A stretch of DNA of 52,258 bases from NCBI GenBank assembly GCA_030427525.1, contig JAUIBD010000005.1, positions 1-52,258 of the forward strand, read 5' to 3'. Below are positions 7,548 through 15,319 of the stretch, one piece after another. Position numbers and translations under genes: made by a program. This DNA is from a bacterium (GTDB lineage Bacteria; Patescibacteriota; Saccharimonadia; Saccharimonadales; Saccharimonadaceae). Each line of letters begins with the position of its first letter. The first letter of the stretch is position 1. The notes under the pieces were generated by a model. That model was not told where the DNA came from, did not search any database, and worked only from the letters and a program-made list of their open reading frames with translations.

Positions 7548-8890
7548 AAATTACCGCACTAATCAAACAAAGTCTCAAAAGTATTTGGTCAAATAAAATC
7601 CGTAGTTCATTAACGATTCTTGGGGTTGTTATAGGTATTGCTGCGGTTATTTCGCTTGTAGGGCTTGGCAAAGGATTGCAAGATAACGTTACATCAAACA
7701 TTAGTAGCCTAGGTACAACCGACGTCACTATTAGTTCGCAAGACCCAGACCGACAGACATCTGAGCGTGGCCCAGGTGGAGGCGACGGTCCCATTGGCGG
7801 TGGTGCGCCACGTGGTGGATTCAGCTTTGGCGGCGGCACCACGGCCACTATTACGACTGCAGAGTATGAATACATCAAAAACCTTGATGGAATATCAGAG
7901 GCTTCACCCAATGAATCAACACAGATAGCGGTCACGAAATCGTCAACCAGCGACACCGCTTCACAGTACCAGGTATACGGTGTAGACAGCGACTACTTTA
8001 GCCTTGAAGACCTGCAACTAACAGATGGTAAGAATCTTTCAGTGTCACAGATAGCCAACGCATCAAAAGTAGTTCTGATAGGTAGCGATGCAGCCGAAGA
8101 ACTATTTGGTGACGAATCGCCAGTCGGCAAGCCTATCTACTTCAGCGATACTAAATACACAATCATCGGTGTGTTTGAAAGTAGCGATACGTCTAGTAGC
8201 GATGGTCCTGGTGGTGGATTCCCCGGTGGCGTGAATCGTGTCACTAGCAGTTTTGTGACAGGCTACGAGGCGTGGTTAAAATTAGCAGACAAGAAAAAAC
8301 TGAGTTCGATTACTGCAAAGGCTAGTAGTGAAGACGTGGTAGATTCAGTTGCAAGTACCATCGAAACAAAACTATATAGCGACCATGACGTTACGGAAGA
8401 CGACGCAGATGTGGCTGTAGCGACTAGTAAAGACCTGCTAAACACGGTTAGTAGCGTGACTTCGGGCTTTACAACGACTTTGGCTGGTATCGCGGCTATA
8501 TCGCTGGTTGTCGGCGGCATAGGCATCATGAACATTATGCTCGTAACGGTTACCGAACGAACCCGTGAGATTGGGCTACGTCGTGCGCTTGGCGCAAAAC
8601 GTCGACATGTCGTGTACCAATTCTTACTTGAATCGGTCCTTCTTACGCTGATTGGTGGTTTGATAGGCGTGGCTATCGGTATTCTATTCGGCTCAAATGC
8701 AACCAGCCTCATTAGCTCTGGCTTTGGTGGGGGACGACTTGCAGGAGGCTCGGACACGCAGGTTGTCATAGATATGACGACCATCCTGATTGCGGTAGGG
8801 GTATCATGTGCAATTGGAATCGTCTTCGGACTATTTCCAGCACTAAAGGCGTCCCGCCTCGACCCAGTAGAAGCACTGCGCTACGAATAG
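7544..8890 (+). CDS. MacB-like ABC transporter permease
   Basis: A 448-residue permease with the MacB layout: N-terminal helix (SSLTILGVVIGIAAVISLVGLG), a large extracellular MacB_PCD domain (about residues 45-295), then three C-terminal helices with the FtsX core (ISLVVGGIGIMNIMLVTVTERTREIG split around residue 320, GLRRALGAKR, and a tail ending LKASRLDPVEALRYE). Two glycine-rich loops (GPGGGDGPIGGGAPRGG and GPGGGFPGG) are unusual and echo the glycine-rich protein encoded at 6410. It completes the operon, which ends at an intrinsic terminator. Confidence 0.92.
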   Translation: MKITALIKQSLKSIWSNKIRSSLTILGVVIGIAAVISLVGLGKGLQDNVTSNISSLGTTDVTISSQDPDRQTSERGPGGGDGPIGGGAPRGGFSFGGGTTATITTAEYEYIKNLDGISEASPNESTQIAVTKSSTSDTASQYQVYGVDSDYFSLEDLQLTDGKNLSVSQIANASKVVLIGSDAAEELFGDESPVGKPIYFSDTKYTIIGVFESSDTSSSDGPGGGFPGGVNRVTSSFVTGYEAWLKLADKKKLSSITAKASSEDVVDSVASTIETKLYSDHDVTEDDADVAVATSKDLLNTVSSVTSGFTTTLAGIAAISLVVGGIGIMNIMLVTVTERTREIGLRRALGAKRRHVVYQFLLESVLLTLIGGLIGVAIGILFGSNATSLISSGFGGGRLAGGSDTQVVIDMTTILIAVGVSCAIGIVFGLFPALKASRLDPVEALRYE

Positions 8891-8906
8891 ACGACGTGTG
8901 CACAAT

Positions 8907-8937
8907 AAATCAGAGCCCTAAGGTGGGCTCTGATTTT
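8907..8937 (+). terminator. Rho-independent terminator of the exporter operon
   Basis: A 12-bp stem (AAATCAGAGCCC with GGGCTCTGATTT) with loop TAAGGT and a short T-run lies 16 bases after the permease stop. It closes the three-gene exporter transcript. Confidence 0.88.
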
Positions 8938-8946
8938 ACATTACAA

Positions 8947-9063
8947 TCATGGTGCAAGATAGTTGAAGCATTTCAAACATCGGCTATCAACGCGCATAAC
9001 GATTTTAGACTAAAACATTTAGTCGATGTCTTTAATTTATCTGGCGACTTACTAAATACTTAA
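8947..9063 (+). pseudogene. Coding-like fragment B, paralogous to 4437-4586
   Basis: A start-less frame reads SWCKIVEAFQT then RLKHLVDVFNLSGDLL and stops at 9061. It matches fragment A at 4437 in both protein pattern and DNA register, and like it begins right after an intrinsic terminator. It ends four bases into the stop region of the convergent immunity-like gene. I interpret both as C-terminal relics of a duplicated gene; a short non-ATG gene cannot be excluded. Confidence 0.35.
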
Positions 9064-9560
9064 AAGCCTTCACTTTTATCAATAGATATTCTTAACCTAC
9101 TCTTACTGTCATCAACAATAATTCTGCTCATAATCTCGTTTCTCAGATGCTCGGGTAGCTCCCGTTCTTGCCATTGTAACTCTTTCTCTACTTTTTCCTT
9201 TGCATTTTTAGGGTTAGCAGCAGCAACTGCCTTGAGAGCATAGTATGAGCCGCCATATGCGTGTTGCGGTACGTGGGCAGTTGCAACAGCTTGTCCCGCC
9301 GCGTGTGCTGCAAAACATTCAGCGTCACTTTGTTTTACATCTTTAGCGGCTGCGTGTGCACCAAGCGAGACAGCACGAATAACCGCCATACTGAATATGC
9401 CGGTTCGCACCCACTCCCTACCAGCTTCAATTGCTTTTCTGGGTCTTTCATCGTCAGGATTGGCTGTTTCAAATAACGGCAATACTCGCTCAGCACAATC
9501 CAGCGACCAAGTTGCCATTAGTTTTTGGTCCTCTTTGGTGTATTTTTTATAACTTCCCAT
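9060..9560 (-). CDS. Imm5-like putative immunity protein
   Basis: A 166-residue protein with the hallmark stretch WSLDCAERVLPLFE (about residues 19-32), then DDERPRKAIEAGREW and an alanine/histidine-rich helical region (SLGAHAAAK, HAAGQAVATAHVPQHAYG). This pattern is typical of proteins annotated as putative immunity proteins of the Imm5-like group, thought to neutralise polymorphic toxins. No cognate toxin is adjacent; it sits alone beside a restriction-modification gene. The start at 9560 keeps the family's usual residues before the WSLDCAE motif. An orphan immunity gene could protect against toxins of neighbouring cells. Confidence 0.7.
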   Translation of the reverse strand: MGSYKKYTKEDQKLMATWSLDCAERVLPLFETANPDDERPRKAIEAGREWVRTGIFSMAVIRAVSLGAHAAAKDVKQSDAECFAAHAAGQAVATAHVPQHAYGGSYYALKAVAAANPKNAKEKVEKELQWQERELPEHLRNEIMSRIIVDDSKSRLRISIDKSEGF

Positions 9561-9574
9561 ATATAAAGATTAAC

Positions 9575-9597
9575 AAAAAAGAGCCTATAATAGGCTC
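9575..9597 (-). terminator. Rho-independent terminator downstream of the type IIG gene
   Basis: GAGCCTA-TAA-TAGGCTC (9581-9597) is a 7-bp stem followed on the minus strand by six T residues (9575-9580). It lies between the type IIG gene and the immunity-like gene and would end the former's transcript. The preceding 180 bases (9600-9779) hold no convincing gene. Confidence 0.85.
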
Positions 9598-9779
9598 AAT
9601 TGTTTGAAAGCTCCCTGCTGAAGTATCGTTTGGGTTGTATTGGTGCAATATCTAGAGTTATTTTTACACGAAATTAGGGATGAGATGGCCAAATGGAGAG
9701 TGATCTTAGCAGTACCATATAGGGAGTATCTTACAAATAAGTAGGTGCTTCGACTCACACTTCATATTAGACTTGGCAT

Positions 9780-12700
9780 CTATTCATCCAAGAGGCGTGT
9801 ATACAGCTCATCTAGCTGTTGATCTATCACTTTCATTTCATCGAGATTATCGTATGAATTATGTGCGCTTCTCGACAGATCGGCGAGTTGATTCTGAATG
9901 TCTGCTCCAGTATATACTGGGATCTTAAAAGGTGGGCGAATCTTAAATGTTCTTGAGTCGGAAGACTGTCTAATGAATGCTTGCACTACAGGTGCGTTCA
10001 TTACAGCGCAAATGTAATGTGCTTCGGTTTCAGTCAGTGAGCTGCCGTCAGGCTTTTGAGAAATCGAAACGGCGTGATTCTGAAAAACCGGCTGCTTCAA
10101 TCCGAACCATTCATCATTCGCAGAAACAACAGCAGCCTGCCACTTCGTGTTGTCTCGAAATGCGACGTGATAAGGTTCGAATGTATACGCGCCAACTCTT
10201 GCAAGAGCATAGAATTCAGCCTTCTTTTTGCCAATTATCCTGTCGTTGTAACTCGTTTGCGCTTCCATTACAGACTGATGACGAGTTAGATAACTAGCAA
10301 GCTTAGGTGCTTTTTTTGTCAACTGGCTAAGTTCGATTGGAAGACGTGTATCTGAGCTTTCATAAGGAAATGGCACAACGAACTTCGGAGCAGAAATATG
10401 AAACCTTCCTATATTCACGCCCTTAATTAATGGATGCAGCTGACTCTTCTCTAAAACAAGCTTCTCAACAGCAATTTTATGTTTTGATCGTTGACTCTGA
10501 TAGTTCTTCAATAGCATCGTGTCGTGGTCGGGTTCGGAAATCGGCTCTAGGAGGAATAGTTCTTGTGGGTAAAACTCGATACCCTCACGACCCTTATAAT
10601 CACTCACACCTGCAAGACGCGAGAATCTTTCTTTTTCCTCCGCACCTGACGCATAAGAGAATGCAGTTATAGCGGGGTTGCTCTGGACGGCAACGCCATC
10701 GACTTTACTGAAGACATCAGCGAGTTCATTAAATGTCGACGCTTTACTATAAGCTGCAAGGTTTTTACCATTTTTTTTCTGGAAACTGACAACTGGGATA
10801 CCTTTGGCATAATCTTGCGCCCTAGCACTTACGAAGTATGTTAGAAATTCTTGCTGGACTGGTTTGAATGGATGTCCAGCTTTTGTCCAGTCATGAATTT
10901 CTTCAAAGAACATTCTATTGCCGTCGTCTAGATACAGATTCCTAAAGCCCTCGTATGACTGCTGAAACAGCAACGGCTTTGGCATTAGAAATGCTAATAC
11001 GCCATCCTCCTTAAGCCAGTTTTGAGTTGCTACGTTACTGATAAGCGCACATATGTTTAAGTTGATACCGCCAGTTACTCTGTCTCCTGAGAAGAGATGC
11101 CTAGATACGCATAGACCTTTAATTCTCTCACGGTAACCCGCCGGAAGAGTTTTCCAGTCAATCCATGGTGGATTTCCTACGATTATGTCTACCCGATGTA
11201 AACTAGCTGTCGTCAAGAAGTTCGTAACGATTCTAGCCCAGATACCATTCCAATGATTTCGTTCGAGATCAACAAAGTCTTCAGCAAGTTGTTCGATGCT
11301 TTGGTTTACCTCTTTTAGTTGCTTTTCTGCATCAGGCACTAAATCCATTAGCCTTTCGACAATTGCTGGGGCATTGAGCTGCTTAATATCTAATTCAATA
11401 CTTGTCATCGCGTTAGAAAATGCACCTGGTTGAGTAATGATACTCCTTGGCATACGAATTTTCAGTTCTTTCTTGAGGGTATTTATGCTGTATTGATAGA
11501 ACTGAACACCGCCATCATTTACCAACTCTGGCACGTAAGAAGCATCTCCTAGGTATACGGGTATATCGATATTCCTACTTTTTGATAAAAGACCAGAAAT
11601 ATTAATAAAATAGTTAACTCGAGCAGTTAATACCGCGAGTGGGTTTAGGTCTATGCCTTTAACCCTATCCAGTACGGCATCAAGCCTGTCTTCCTCCTCG
11701 AGTTCAGTTGTTTCGTTTAATACTTTCTGTATCATTACGTTCACAAAAGTACCCGAACCTGCGCATGGGTCTAGCCCTGACCAGTGTTGATTACTTTGTT
11801 TACTAATCGCTTCTGATACTACGTGTTCTGCAAGCCAGGTTGGGGTGTAGAACTCGCCAAGGCTATGCCGCACCTTATCGGGCATAATCTGTAGGTAAAG
11901 CTCCCTAAAGAGATCTTGAGCGCTATTCTTTGAACCAAAGATAGCAATGTCCTCATAGCGGCTCAAGATTCGAAAGGTGTCCCTGACATGCTCCGCAATG
12001 TCCTCATCCCACTGGTACTCCTCGCAATACCATGAGAAGAAATCACCCTCTAACAAGTTACCTATTCCTATTTCACGAAATACTGCACCGTCTTCAAGCC
12101 TGTGCATTACTGAACGCAATGTTGCACTTTTTATACTTGAGTAGGAGCTAAATTCAAAAAACTTGTCATCAAATTTTGCGTTACATGCAACCTTATAAGC
12201 AATTATTTTGACTATAATAGCGTAAGCCGTTTGAATGCTGTATAGGGCTTTATATTCCTCATCATTGCTTTTTAAATTTCTGCCGATCGCCTGCGCAAGT
12301 GCTTCGCTTCGCTCAATGATAGCCTGTTGTTTTGATGAGTCATCATGAGCAAGTTTGAAAAGTTCTTTCCATTCCTGGAATAGCATCAGCGTTCTATCCG
12401 TAGGAGTAGTCTGTAGTTTATTGTAGAGTTCGGCAACCATACGTTTGACTACGTTATTACCAAATGGTTTACAAAAGCTATCTATAAGATTTTCGGGCGT
12501 TAATGCTAGTTTGTCGAGCAGGACAATACTTTTGATCATTTGGTCTAGATGGAAAGATTGCAATGGAGATATGCTGCCTTCTGTAATCTTACCGAAGTGC
12601 ATTTCTACGAGCTTTGCATTTACACCGTCAGTAACAAATCCTATGTAATCCGCCTCGTGATTGGCGTACAAGCCCTTTAAGTAGTCTTTGAGTTGTTCTG

Positions 12701-13043
12701 TTGCTTTAGTGATATCGGATGCAGTTCTAAGCTTGCTTGGCTGCTTATATTCAATAACTAAAGCGCCGATTTTGGAGTCAATCTTACCCTTGGCAACATG
12801 ACGAACCGTATCAACACCTTCCTCTTTGCTCGGGTAATAGTCTAGACCAAAATGTTTACGCAAAAATATGAATAATTGAACATCAAAAACATTAACGACC
12901 GTCGCCTCATTTTGGGCGTCTATACAATGTGAGGTTATCTCTTTAGAGAGTAGAGAAAGTTCAGAGATATAGTCGTCGTCAACTAGCGTTTCTTCAATTC
13001 TTGTTTTTTGCTCGAAGCTAGCAAGCTGCACTATATTGGTCAT
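9780..13043 (-). CDS. Type IIG restriction-modification enzyme (fused nuclease, N6-adenine methyltransferase, specificity domain)
   Basis: A 1087-residue single-chain enzyme. The N-terminus has a PD-(D/E)XK nuclease core (Asp89, then Glu98-x-Lys100 in ALVIEYKQ). A helical connector leads to an N6-adenine methyltransferase with motif X-like LGEFYTP (about 395-401), SAM-binding motif I LDPCAGSGTF (424-433) and catalytic motif IV NPPW (624-627). The C-terminal 400 residues resemble Eco57I/MmeI-type target-recognition regions. Such enzymes cut near an asymmetric site and methylate one strand. No separate methyltransferase lies nearby, so host protection rests on this protein. A TATAAT -10 lies at 13093-13098. 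Confidence 0.88.
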   Translation of the reverse strand: MTNIVQLASFEQKTRIEETLVDDDYISELSLLSKEITSHCIDAQNEATVVNVFDVQLFIFLRKHFGLDYYPSKEEGVDTVRHVAKGKIDSKIGALVIEYKQPSKLRTASDITKATEQLKDYLKGLYANHEADYIGFVTDGVNAKLVEMHFGKITEGSISPLQSFHLDQMIKSIVLLDKLALTPENLIDSFCKPFGNNVVKRMVAELYNKLQTTPTDRTLMLFQEWKELFKLAHDDSSKQQAIIERSEALAQAIGRNLKSNDEEYKALYSIQTAYAIIVKIIAYKVACNAKFDDKFFEFSSYSSIKSATLRSVMHRLEDGAVFREIGIGNLLEGDFFSWYCEEYQWDEDIAEHVRDTFRILSRYEDIAIFGSKNSAQDLFRELYLQIMPDKVRHSLGEFYTPTWLAEHVVSEAISKQSNQHWSGLDPCAGSGTFVNVMIQKVLNETTELEEEDRLDAVLDRVKGIDLNPLAVLTARVNYFINISGLLSKSRNIDIPVYLGDASYVPELVNDGGVQFYQYSINTLKKELKIRMPRSIITQPGAFSNAMTSIELDIKQLNAPAIVERLMDLVPDAEKQLKEVNQSIEQLAEDFVDLERNHWNGIWARIVTNFLTTASLHRVDIIVGNPPWIDWKTLPAGYRERIKGLCVSRHLFSGDRVTGGINLNICALISNVATQNWLKEDGVLAFLMPKPLLFQQSYEGFRNLYLDDGNRMFFEEIHDWTKAGHPFKPVQQEFLTYFVSARAQDYAKGIPVVSFQKKNGKNLAAYSKASTFNELADVFSKVDGVAVQSNPAITAFSYASGAEEKERFSRLAGVSDYKGREGIEFYPQELFLLEPISEPDHDTMLLKNYQSQRSKHKIAVEKLVLEKSQLHPLIKGVNIGRFHISAPKFVVPFPYESSDTRLPIELSQLTKKAPKLASYLTRHQSVMEAQTSYNDRIIGKKKAEFYALARVGAYTFEPYHVAFRDNTKWQAAVVSANDEWFGLKQPVFQNHAVSISQKPDGSSLTETEAHYICAVMNAPVVQAFIRQSSDSRTFKIRPPFKIPVYTGADIQNQLADLSRSAHNSYDNLDEMKVIDQQLDELYTRLLDE

Positions 13044-13306
13044 GTTATCTGCCTACTCTTTTGGTCTTTTTGTGTTGATTATCTTTGATATTATTATACC
13101 ATAAGCACAATCTACACAGCTAAAGACACGAAATAATCTATAAATTGAATCAATTATATCTCTAAATAACGTATTTATGAGCTATATTTGCGACTTTTTA
13201 ATTAGTCTATCAATGAAATTTGATTACTTAAATATATAGACATAGGGGGGGATGGGCGCTCTCCACCCCTGATAATTAGACTCCGCCCTATAAATACCGA
13301 AAATGG
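13044..13306 (-). promoter_or_regulatory. AT-rich leader/promoter region of the type IIG gene
   Basis: This stretch holds no open frame. The minus strand has TATAAT at 13093-13098, about 50 bases before the ATG, and an AGGCAG sequence near the start. Farther out, 13247-13269 forms an imperfect GGGGATGG/CCACCCC hairpin beside the left REP palindrome. Nothing else is recognisable in the AT-rich part (13100-13240). Confidence 0.45.
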
Positions 13307-13328
13307 TTCCAAGGACAATCCCTGGAAT
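13307..13328 (-). repeat. REP-like palindrome, left copy flanking the RAYT gene
   Basis: A 22-base sequence beginning TTCCAAGGACAATCCC is the exact reverse complement of 13991-14012, on the other side of the transposase gene. Each copy is itself an imperfect palindrome (TTCCAGGG-ATTGT-CCTTGGAA with one G-T pair). Inverted REP pairs around a Y1 transposase are the defining layout of REP/RAYT systems. Confidence 0.85.
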
Positions 13329-13346
13329 AGATAAAGCATTACATAG

Positions 13347-13964
13347 TTAGCCATTTGCTAGTTCTGCCTTTATGCTATCGCGTTCACGCTGGAGTTGCTC
13401 GTAGTCATCTACGAACTCAACGTATCTTTCAATACTAGTGAAGAGGTCCAAGATAGGTTGTGTTTCCAACCAGTCTTTGTCTGACGTGTAGATGTAGTCG
13501 AGGTAGCTACTATAGGGCCATGCACGGAAGTCTTTGTGGTTTAGGTGGATGTAGCGGGTTATATGAAGCAGCTGCTCGTCTTTTACTACAGGCACGGCCT
13601 TGTATGTGCTTTCAAATAATGAGCCTCTGCGATGGTACTTTTTGTTGAAGTACATGGTATAAGCGGTGAGTATACTTGCCATTAGTTTAGCAATCATATT
13701 AGGTTCGTCAAACTGGTATACCAACAGATGAAAGTGGTTTGGCATGAGACAATAGGCTAGTATGCGAACGTCGTTGCTGTAATACGCATACTCACGACCT
13801 TTGCGATCTTTCACTGGCTCTGGCGAGCAGTGACGTGATAGTAGCCACTCAAAGTATTCATAGTCATCATGTTCTTTGAATATTTCTGTACGATTCCAGC
13901 CTCGATTGTAGAGGTGGTAGTAAGTATTGGGGATGTATACTTTAACCCTGTTTCTAGTTGGCAT
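13347..13964 (-). CDS. REP-associated tyrosine transposase (RAYT, IS200-like Y1)
   Basis: A 205-residue protein with an N-terminal YHLYNRG motif, the HUH metal site MPNHFHLLVYQ, a helix with the candidate nucleophile tyrosine (LTAYTMYFNKKYHRRGSLFE) and the following YIHLNH segment, all standard in the Y1 transposase family and in RAYTs. These enzymes process single-stranded REP hairpins and are usually domesticated, single-copy genes. Inverted REP palindromes lie 19 bases after the stop and 27 bases before the start. TATACT at 13972-13977, seven bases before the ATG, predicts a leaderless mRNA whose -35 region lies in the REP. Confidence 0.92.
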   Translation of the reverse strand: MPTRNRVKVYIPNTYYHLYNRGWNRTEIFKEHDDYEYFEWLLSRHCSPEPVKDRKGREYAYYSNDVRILAYCLMPNHFHLLVYQFDEPNMIAKLMASILTAYTMYFNKKYHRRGSLFESTYKAVPVVKDEQLLHITRYIHLNHKDFRAWPYSSYLDYIYTSDKDWLETQPILDLFTSIERYVEFVDDYEQLQRERDSIKAELANG

Positions 13965-13990
13965 TATGCATAGTATATACTATTTATCAT

Positions 13991-14033
13991 ATTCCAGGGA
14001 TTGTCCTTGGAATCCCTTGGAATCTTGGAATCC
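13991..14033 (+). repeat. REP-like palindrome, right copy, with three TTGGAATC repeats
   Basis: 13991-14012 (ATTCCAGGGATTGTCC plus six more bases) is the exact inverse of the left REP. It merges into three direct copies of TTGGAATC (14007-14014, 14017-14024, 14025-14032). Tail repeats next to a REP suggest repeated RAYT action at this end. The recombinase remnant starts immediately after it. Confidence 0.8.
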
Positions 14034-14035
14034 AA

Positions 14036-14386
14036 AAGAAAGCCGAATTGTTAAGCAAAAAGAAGTCGCTGGAGGAGCAATCTGGTAAGCAAACGCTTGC
14101 CGCTAATGCGTGGCTCAAACCTGCGCGCCAGTGGCTTACGAAAAGTAATTCAATCTGTAAAATAACAGCCAGTGATGATTTACTTGCCAAAAAGGAACTT
14201 TGCCAAGAAATCTTTGGCTCAAACCTCATTCTAAAAACCAAACAGGCGCAGCCTACGGCTGCCCATTATTCTTTTTCTCCCCCTGAAAACATCTGGCTGG
14301 CGCTCCGCGCCACCATAAAAAATGCCGCCCTTTCGGGCGACAAATTTCTAGAAAGTCAATTTCTGGTGCGGGTTAGGAGACTCTAA
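14036..14386 (+). pseudogene. C-terminal remnant of a serine site-specific recombinase
   Basis: The open frame from 14036 encodes LLSKKKSLEEQ, then ANAWLKPARQWL, then DDLLAKKELCQEIFGSNL. This ANxWL...DLLAKK...IFGSNL pattern is familiar from the tail of large serine recombinases. The catalytic and zinc-ribbon domains are missing: the upstream side ends abruptly at the REP. A frame start at 13958 lies outside the homologous part. The last codons (14364-14386) run antisense into the 3' end of tRNA-Gly, as expected for an element integrated at a tRNA 3' end. It is a fossil of an integrative element. Confidence 0.65.
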
Positions 14387-14439
14387 CTCCTGGCCTCTTC
14401 CATGGCAAGGAAGCGCTCTAACAACTGAGCTAAACCCGC
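14364..14439 (-). tRNA. tRNA-Gly (anticodon GCC)
   Basis: A complete 76-nt cloverleaf on the minus strand: acceptor GCGGGTT paired with AACCCGC, D-arm with AGTTGTTAGA, anticodon stem CTTCC/GGAAG with loop TTGCCAT (GCC reads GGC), T-arm AGGAG/CTCCT, discriminator A and an encoded CCA. Its 3' end overlaps the recombinase remnant, marking it as a past integration site. The first 15 bases are nearly repeated at 14601-14615. Confidence 0.93.
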
Positions 14440-14486
14440 ATATATTGAAATGTACTTTTGCGAAACTTAGCTTAGTGTAGAACAGC

Positions 14487-14615
14487 TTCCTTGGCCTGGC
14501 AAGGGAAGGTCACATTCTGCGACCCCGCAACTCAGGCAAATGAACCAGTTCATTTGTGAGGTTACCTTGCGAACTGCCACCGGCAGTTCTCACTCTAAAA
14601 CTGAACTAAACCCGC
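14487..14615 (-). other. Chain of four hairpins ending in a tRNA-Gly-like 5' segment
   Basis: Four consecutive inverted repeats fill this stretch: TTCCTTGGCC/GGCAAGGGAA (imperfect, 14487-14506), GGTCACA/TGCGACC (14508-14524), CAAATGAAC/GTTCATTTG (14537-14556) and GAACTGCC/GGCAGTTC (14571-14589). On the minus strand the segment opens with GCGGGTTTAGTTCAG (14601-14615), almost the first 15 nt of the tRNA-Gly next door (GCGGGTTTAGCTCAG). No complete second cloverleaf can be folded. It may be a decayed tandem tRNA, an attachment-site scar, or a structured RNA. The rest of 14616-14693 holds nothing recognisable. Confidence 0.45.
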
Positions 14616-14693
14616 ATGTTGTTTCCAGATGATTATAAGGAATTTTGGTGAATATTTCAACAAGGAAGACGGAAGAACTCAAACCGCTTAACG

Positions 14694-14722
14694 TTTACAT
14701 TCACCAGCGACCCACCTATGAT
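14694..14722 (+). promoter_or_regulatory. Sigma70-type promoter of the sortase operon
   Basis: TTTACA (14694-14699), a 17-base spacer and TATGAT (14717-14722) give a good vegetative promoter. The leader of about 60 bases ends with GAGGGGAG at 14774-14781, a strong Shine-Dalgarno sequence before the ATG at 14789. Confidence 0.65.
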
Positions 14723-14788
14723 GGTATACACAATAACAACTGGGTGGCGAGAACTTTACTTTAATACTCAAGCGAGGGGAGTATAACA

Positions 14789-15313
14789 ATGAAAAAGTTG
14801 AAGCAAATAGTAGCCACGGTAGTTTTGGTGCTAGCACCATTCACAACTGCAGGTATTGCAGCAGCCGACACATGTGAAATCGGCTACACAGGGCCAAATT
14901 CTGAAAACCTATGTGTGTCAGAGCAAGAATATACCTGTACAGTAACCAACGAAAATGAAGTTACTATCGACCAAACAAATCAACAAATTACGGTAAGCGG
15001 CGATGCAAACAATACTGATAACACAAACGGTGGCGGCGCCCAGAGTGGTTCTGCTACAAACGAAAACAATGTTACATTCAATGTTACGGTGGAAAATGAC
15101 GAGGTATGTACGGTAGTCGCAACAGTACCAGCAACACCGACGCCAACGACTTCAGAACCAGAAGTCACGGTAACCCCGGAAGAAACTTCAACACCAGCAG
15201 TACTAGCACCAACAGCGAGTGATTCAACCGCAAAGCTACTTGTTATGCTCGGTGCAATTACAGGTGTCGCGACACTAGCGACACTGGCTATCACACGTAT
15301 CGTTAGGCGATAA
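14789..15313 (+). CDS. Secreted, cell-wall-anchored protein (likely sortase substrate)
   Basis: A 174-residue protein with a signal peptide (MKKLKQIVATVVLVLAPF, cleavage near AIAAAD), an Asn/Thr-rich domain of about 80 residues with cysteines, a Pro/Thr/Glu linker (about 112-138), and a tripartite C-terminus: LAPTA at 139-143, a hydrophobic helix (about 150-168) and the basic tail RIVRR. This is the layout of a sortase sorting signal, with LAPTA in place of LPXTG; class E sortases use the related LAXTG. The next gene is a sortase seven bases away, making enzyme and substrate a natural pair. Function of the exposed domain is unknown. Confidence 0.7.
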   Translation: MKKLKQIVATVVLVLAPFTTAGIAAADTCEIGYTGPNSENLCVSEQEYTCTVTNENEVTIDQTNQQITVSGDANNTDNTNGGGAQSGSATNENNVTFNVTVENDEVCTVVATVPATPTPTTSEPEVTVTPEETSTPAVLAPTASDSTAKLLVMLGAITGVATLATLAITRIVRR

Positions 15314-15319
15314 AAATCT

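Noticed and set aside
8263-8784. 173-codon antisense frame within the permease gene
   Set aside because: Serine-rich shadow of the MacB-like frame, with no promoter or ribosome site of its own.
9600-9779. 37-codon plus-strand open frame ending in LAVPYREYLTNK
   Set aside because: No start codon, ribosome site or recognisable similarity.
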